Assembly (NCBI GenBank): GCA_017437285.1
Contig: JAFSBM010000119.1
Location: forward strand, 1 to 51,551
Source: Ruminococcus sp.
GTDB taxonomy: Bacteria; Bacillota; Clostridia; Oscillospirales; Ruminococcaceae
DNA: 51,551 nt
Reading direction: 5' to 3'
Shown here: piece by piece, positions 51,530-51,551 of the stretch
Position numbering within the stretch: the stretch's first letter is position 1
Layout of the letters: each line of letters opens with the position of its first letter
Translations under genes and position numbers: made by a program
Notes under the pieces: model-generated
What the model saw: the letters and a program-made list of their open reading frames with translations, nothing else
Told to the model about the DNA's origin: nothing
Databases searched by the model: none

Positions 51530-51551
51530 ATGAATATTATAACACAAGAAG
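51530..51551 (+). CDS. Start of a probable transposase gene, cut by the window end
   Basis: Only the first seven codons are visible (MNIITQE). AGGAGG nine bases upstream supports the start. The sequence resembles the opening of integrase-core transposases that I recall from Clostridia, and the protective inverted repeat supports an insertion sequence, but the window ends too early to prove it. Confidence 0.5.

Overview
The window reads as chromosomal DNA of an anaerobic Gram-positive gut bacterium of the Ruminococcus type (Clostridia, Oscillospiraceae). The evidence is two secreted proteins with type I dockerins of the DASxxLxxYAxxST style, Thr-rich linkers, a cdaA-cdaR pair, RNase Y, a GH77 amylomaltase, an ECF folate transporter, iorA/iorB with paaK, and strong AGGAGG ribosome sites with TTGACA-17-TATAAT promoters. 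I see no rRNA, tRNA, CRISPR array or prophage. The species is an inference; I cannot name it.

Layout. 1-4.4 kb: the end of a leucine-rich-repeat dockerin protein, a lipoprotein, a DUF4143-type ATPase bracketed by two nearly identical 88-bp palindromic repeats that carry a consensus promoter, and a nucleoside phosphorylase. 4.6-8 kb: a response regulator, ABC exporter and histidine kinase module with an 11-bp-phased operator. 8.2-11.6 kb: a large membrane P-loop ATPase of the YobI/KAP type with a young 40-residue tandem-repeat solenoid, the most unusual gene here. 11.8-22.3 kb: a Ca-type P-ATPase, an N-terminal-dockerin/Big2 surface protein, amylomaltase, a small membrane protein, a membrane lipase, a zinc-ribbon protein and a coiled-coil membrane protein. 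22.7-30.6 kb (all minus): an aryl-2-oxoacid module (iorA, iorB, paaK, ACT protein) interspersed with tiny membrane proteins, a GLUG lipoprotein and two paralogous membrane proteins. 30.6-32.2 kb: two tandem HAD phosphatases, one with a destroyed active site. 32.6-34.1 kb: a CNNM/CorC-type ion transporter behind a 27-codon leader ORF and an attenuator-like hairpin. 34.2-39.7 kb: a DUF3877-like protein, GH25 lysozyme, a cysteine desulfurase-like enzyme with a DUF3343 partner, and cdaA-cdaR. 39.8-41.9 kb: a THF riboswitch, folT-type S component and folC. 42-45.7 kb: a polysaccharide ligase-like membrane protein and RNase Y with a long leader. 45.8-51.4 kb: a membrane protein, a 2-hydroxyacid dehydrogenase, proB-orf-proA and an Ala/Glu-rich membrane protein. 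51.46 kb to the end: the left end of a probable insertion sequence.

The intergenic DNA is rich in small mobile repeats: a 154-bp TIR element (two full copies), a second TIR family, a promoter-carrying palindrome and a structured repeat placed in 5' leaders. Several abut or provide stop codons. The best leads for new biology are the repeat-solenoid ATPase (possible antiphage or sensor NTPase), the leader-peptide attenuator on the CNNM transporter, the promoter-carrying repeats and the paired micro-membrane proteins inside the ior locus.
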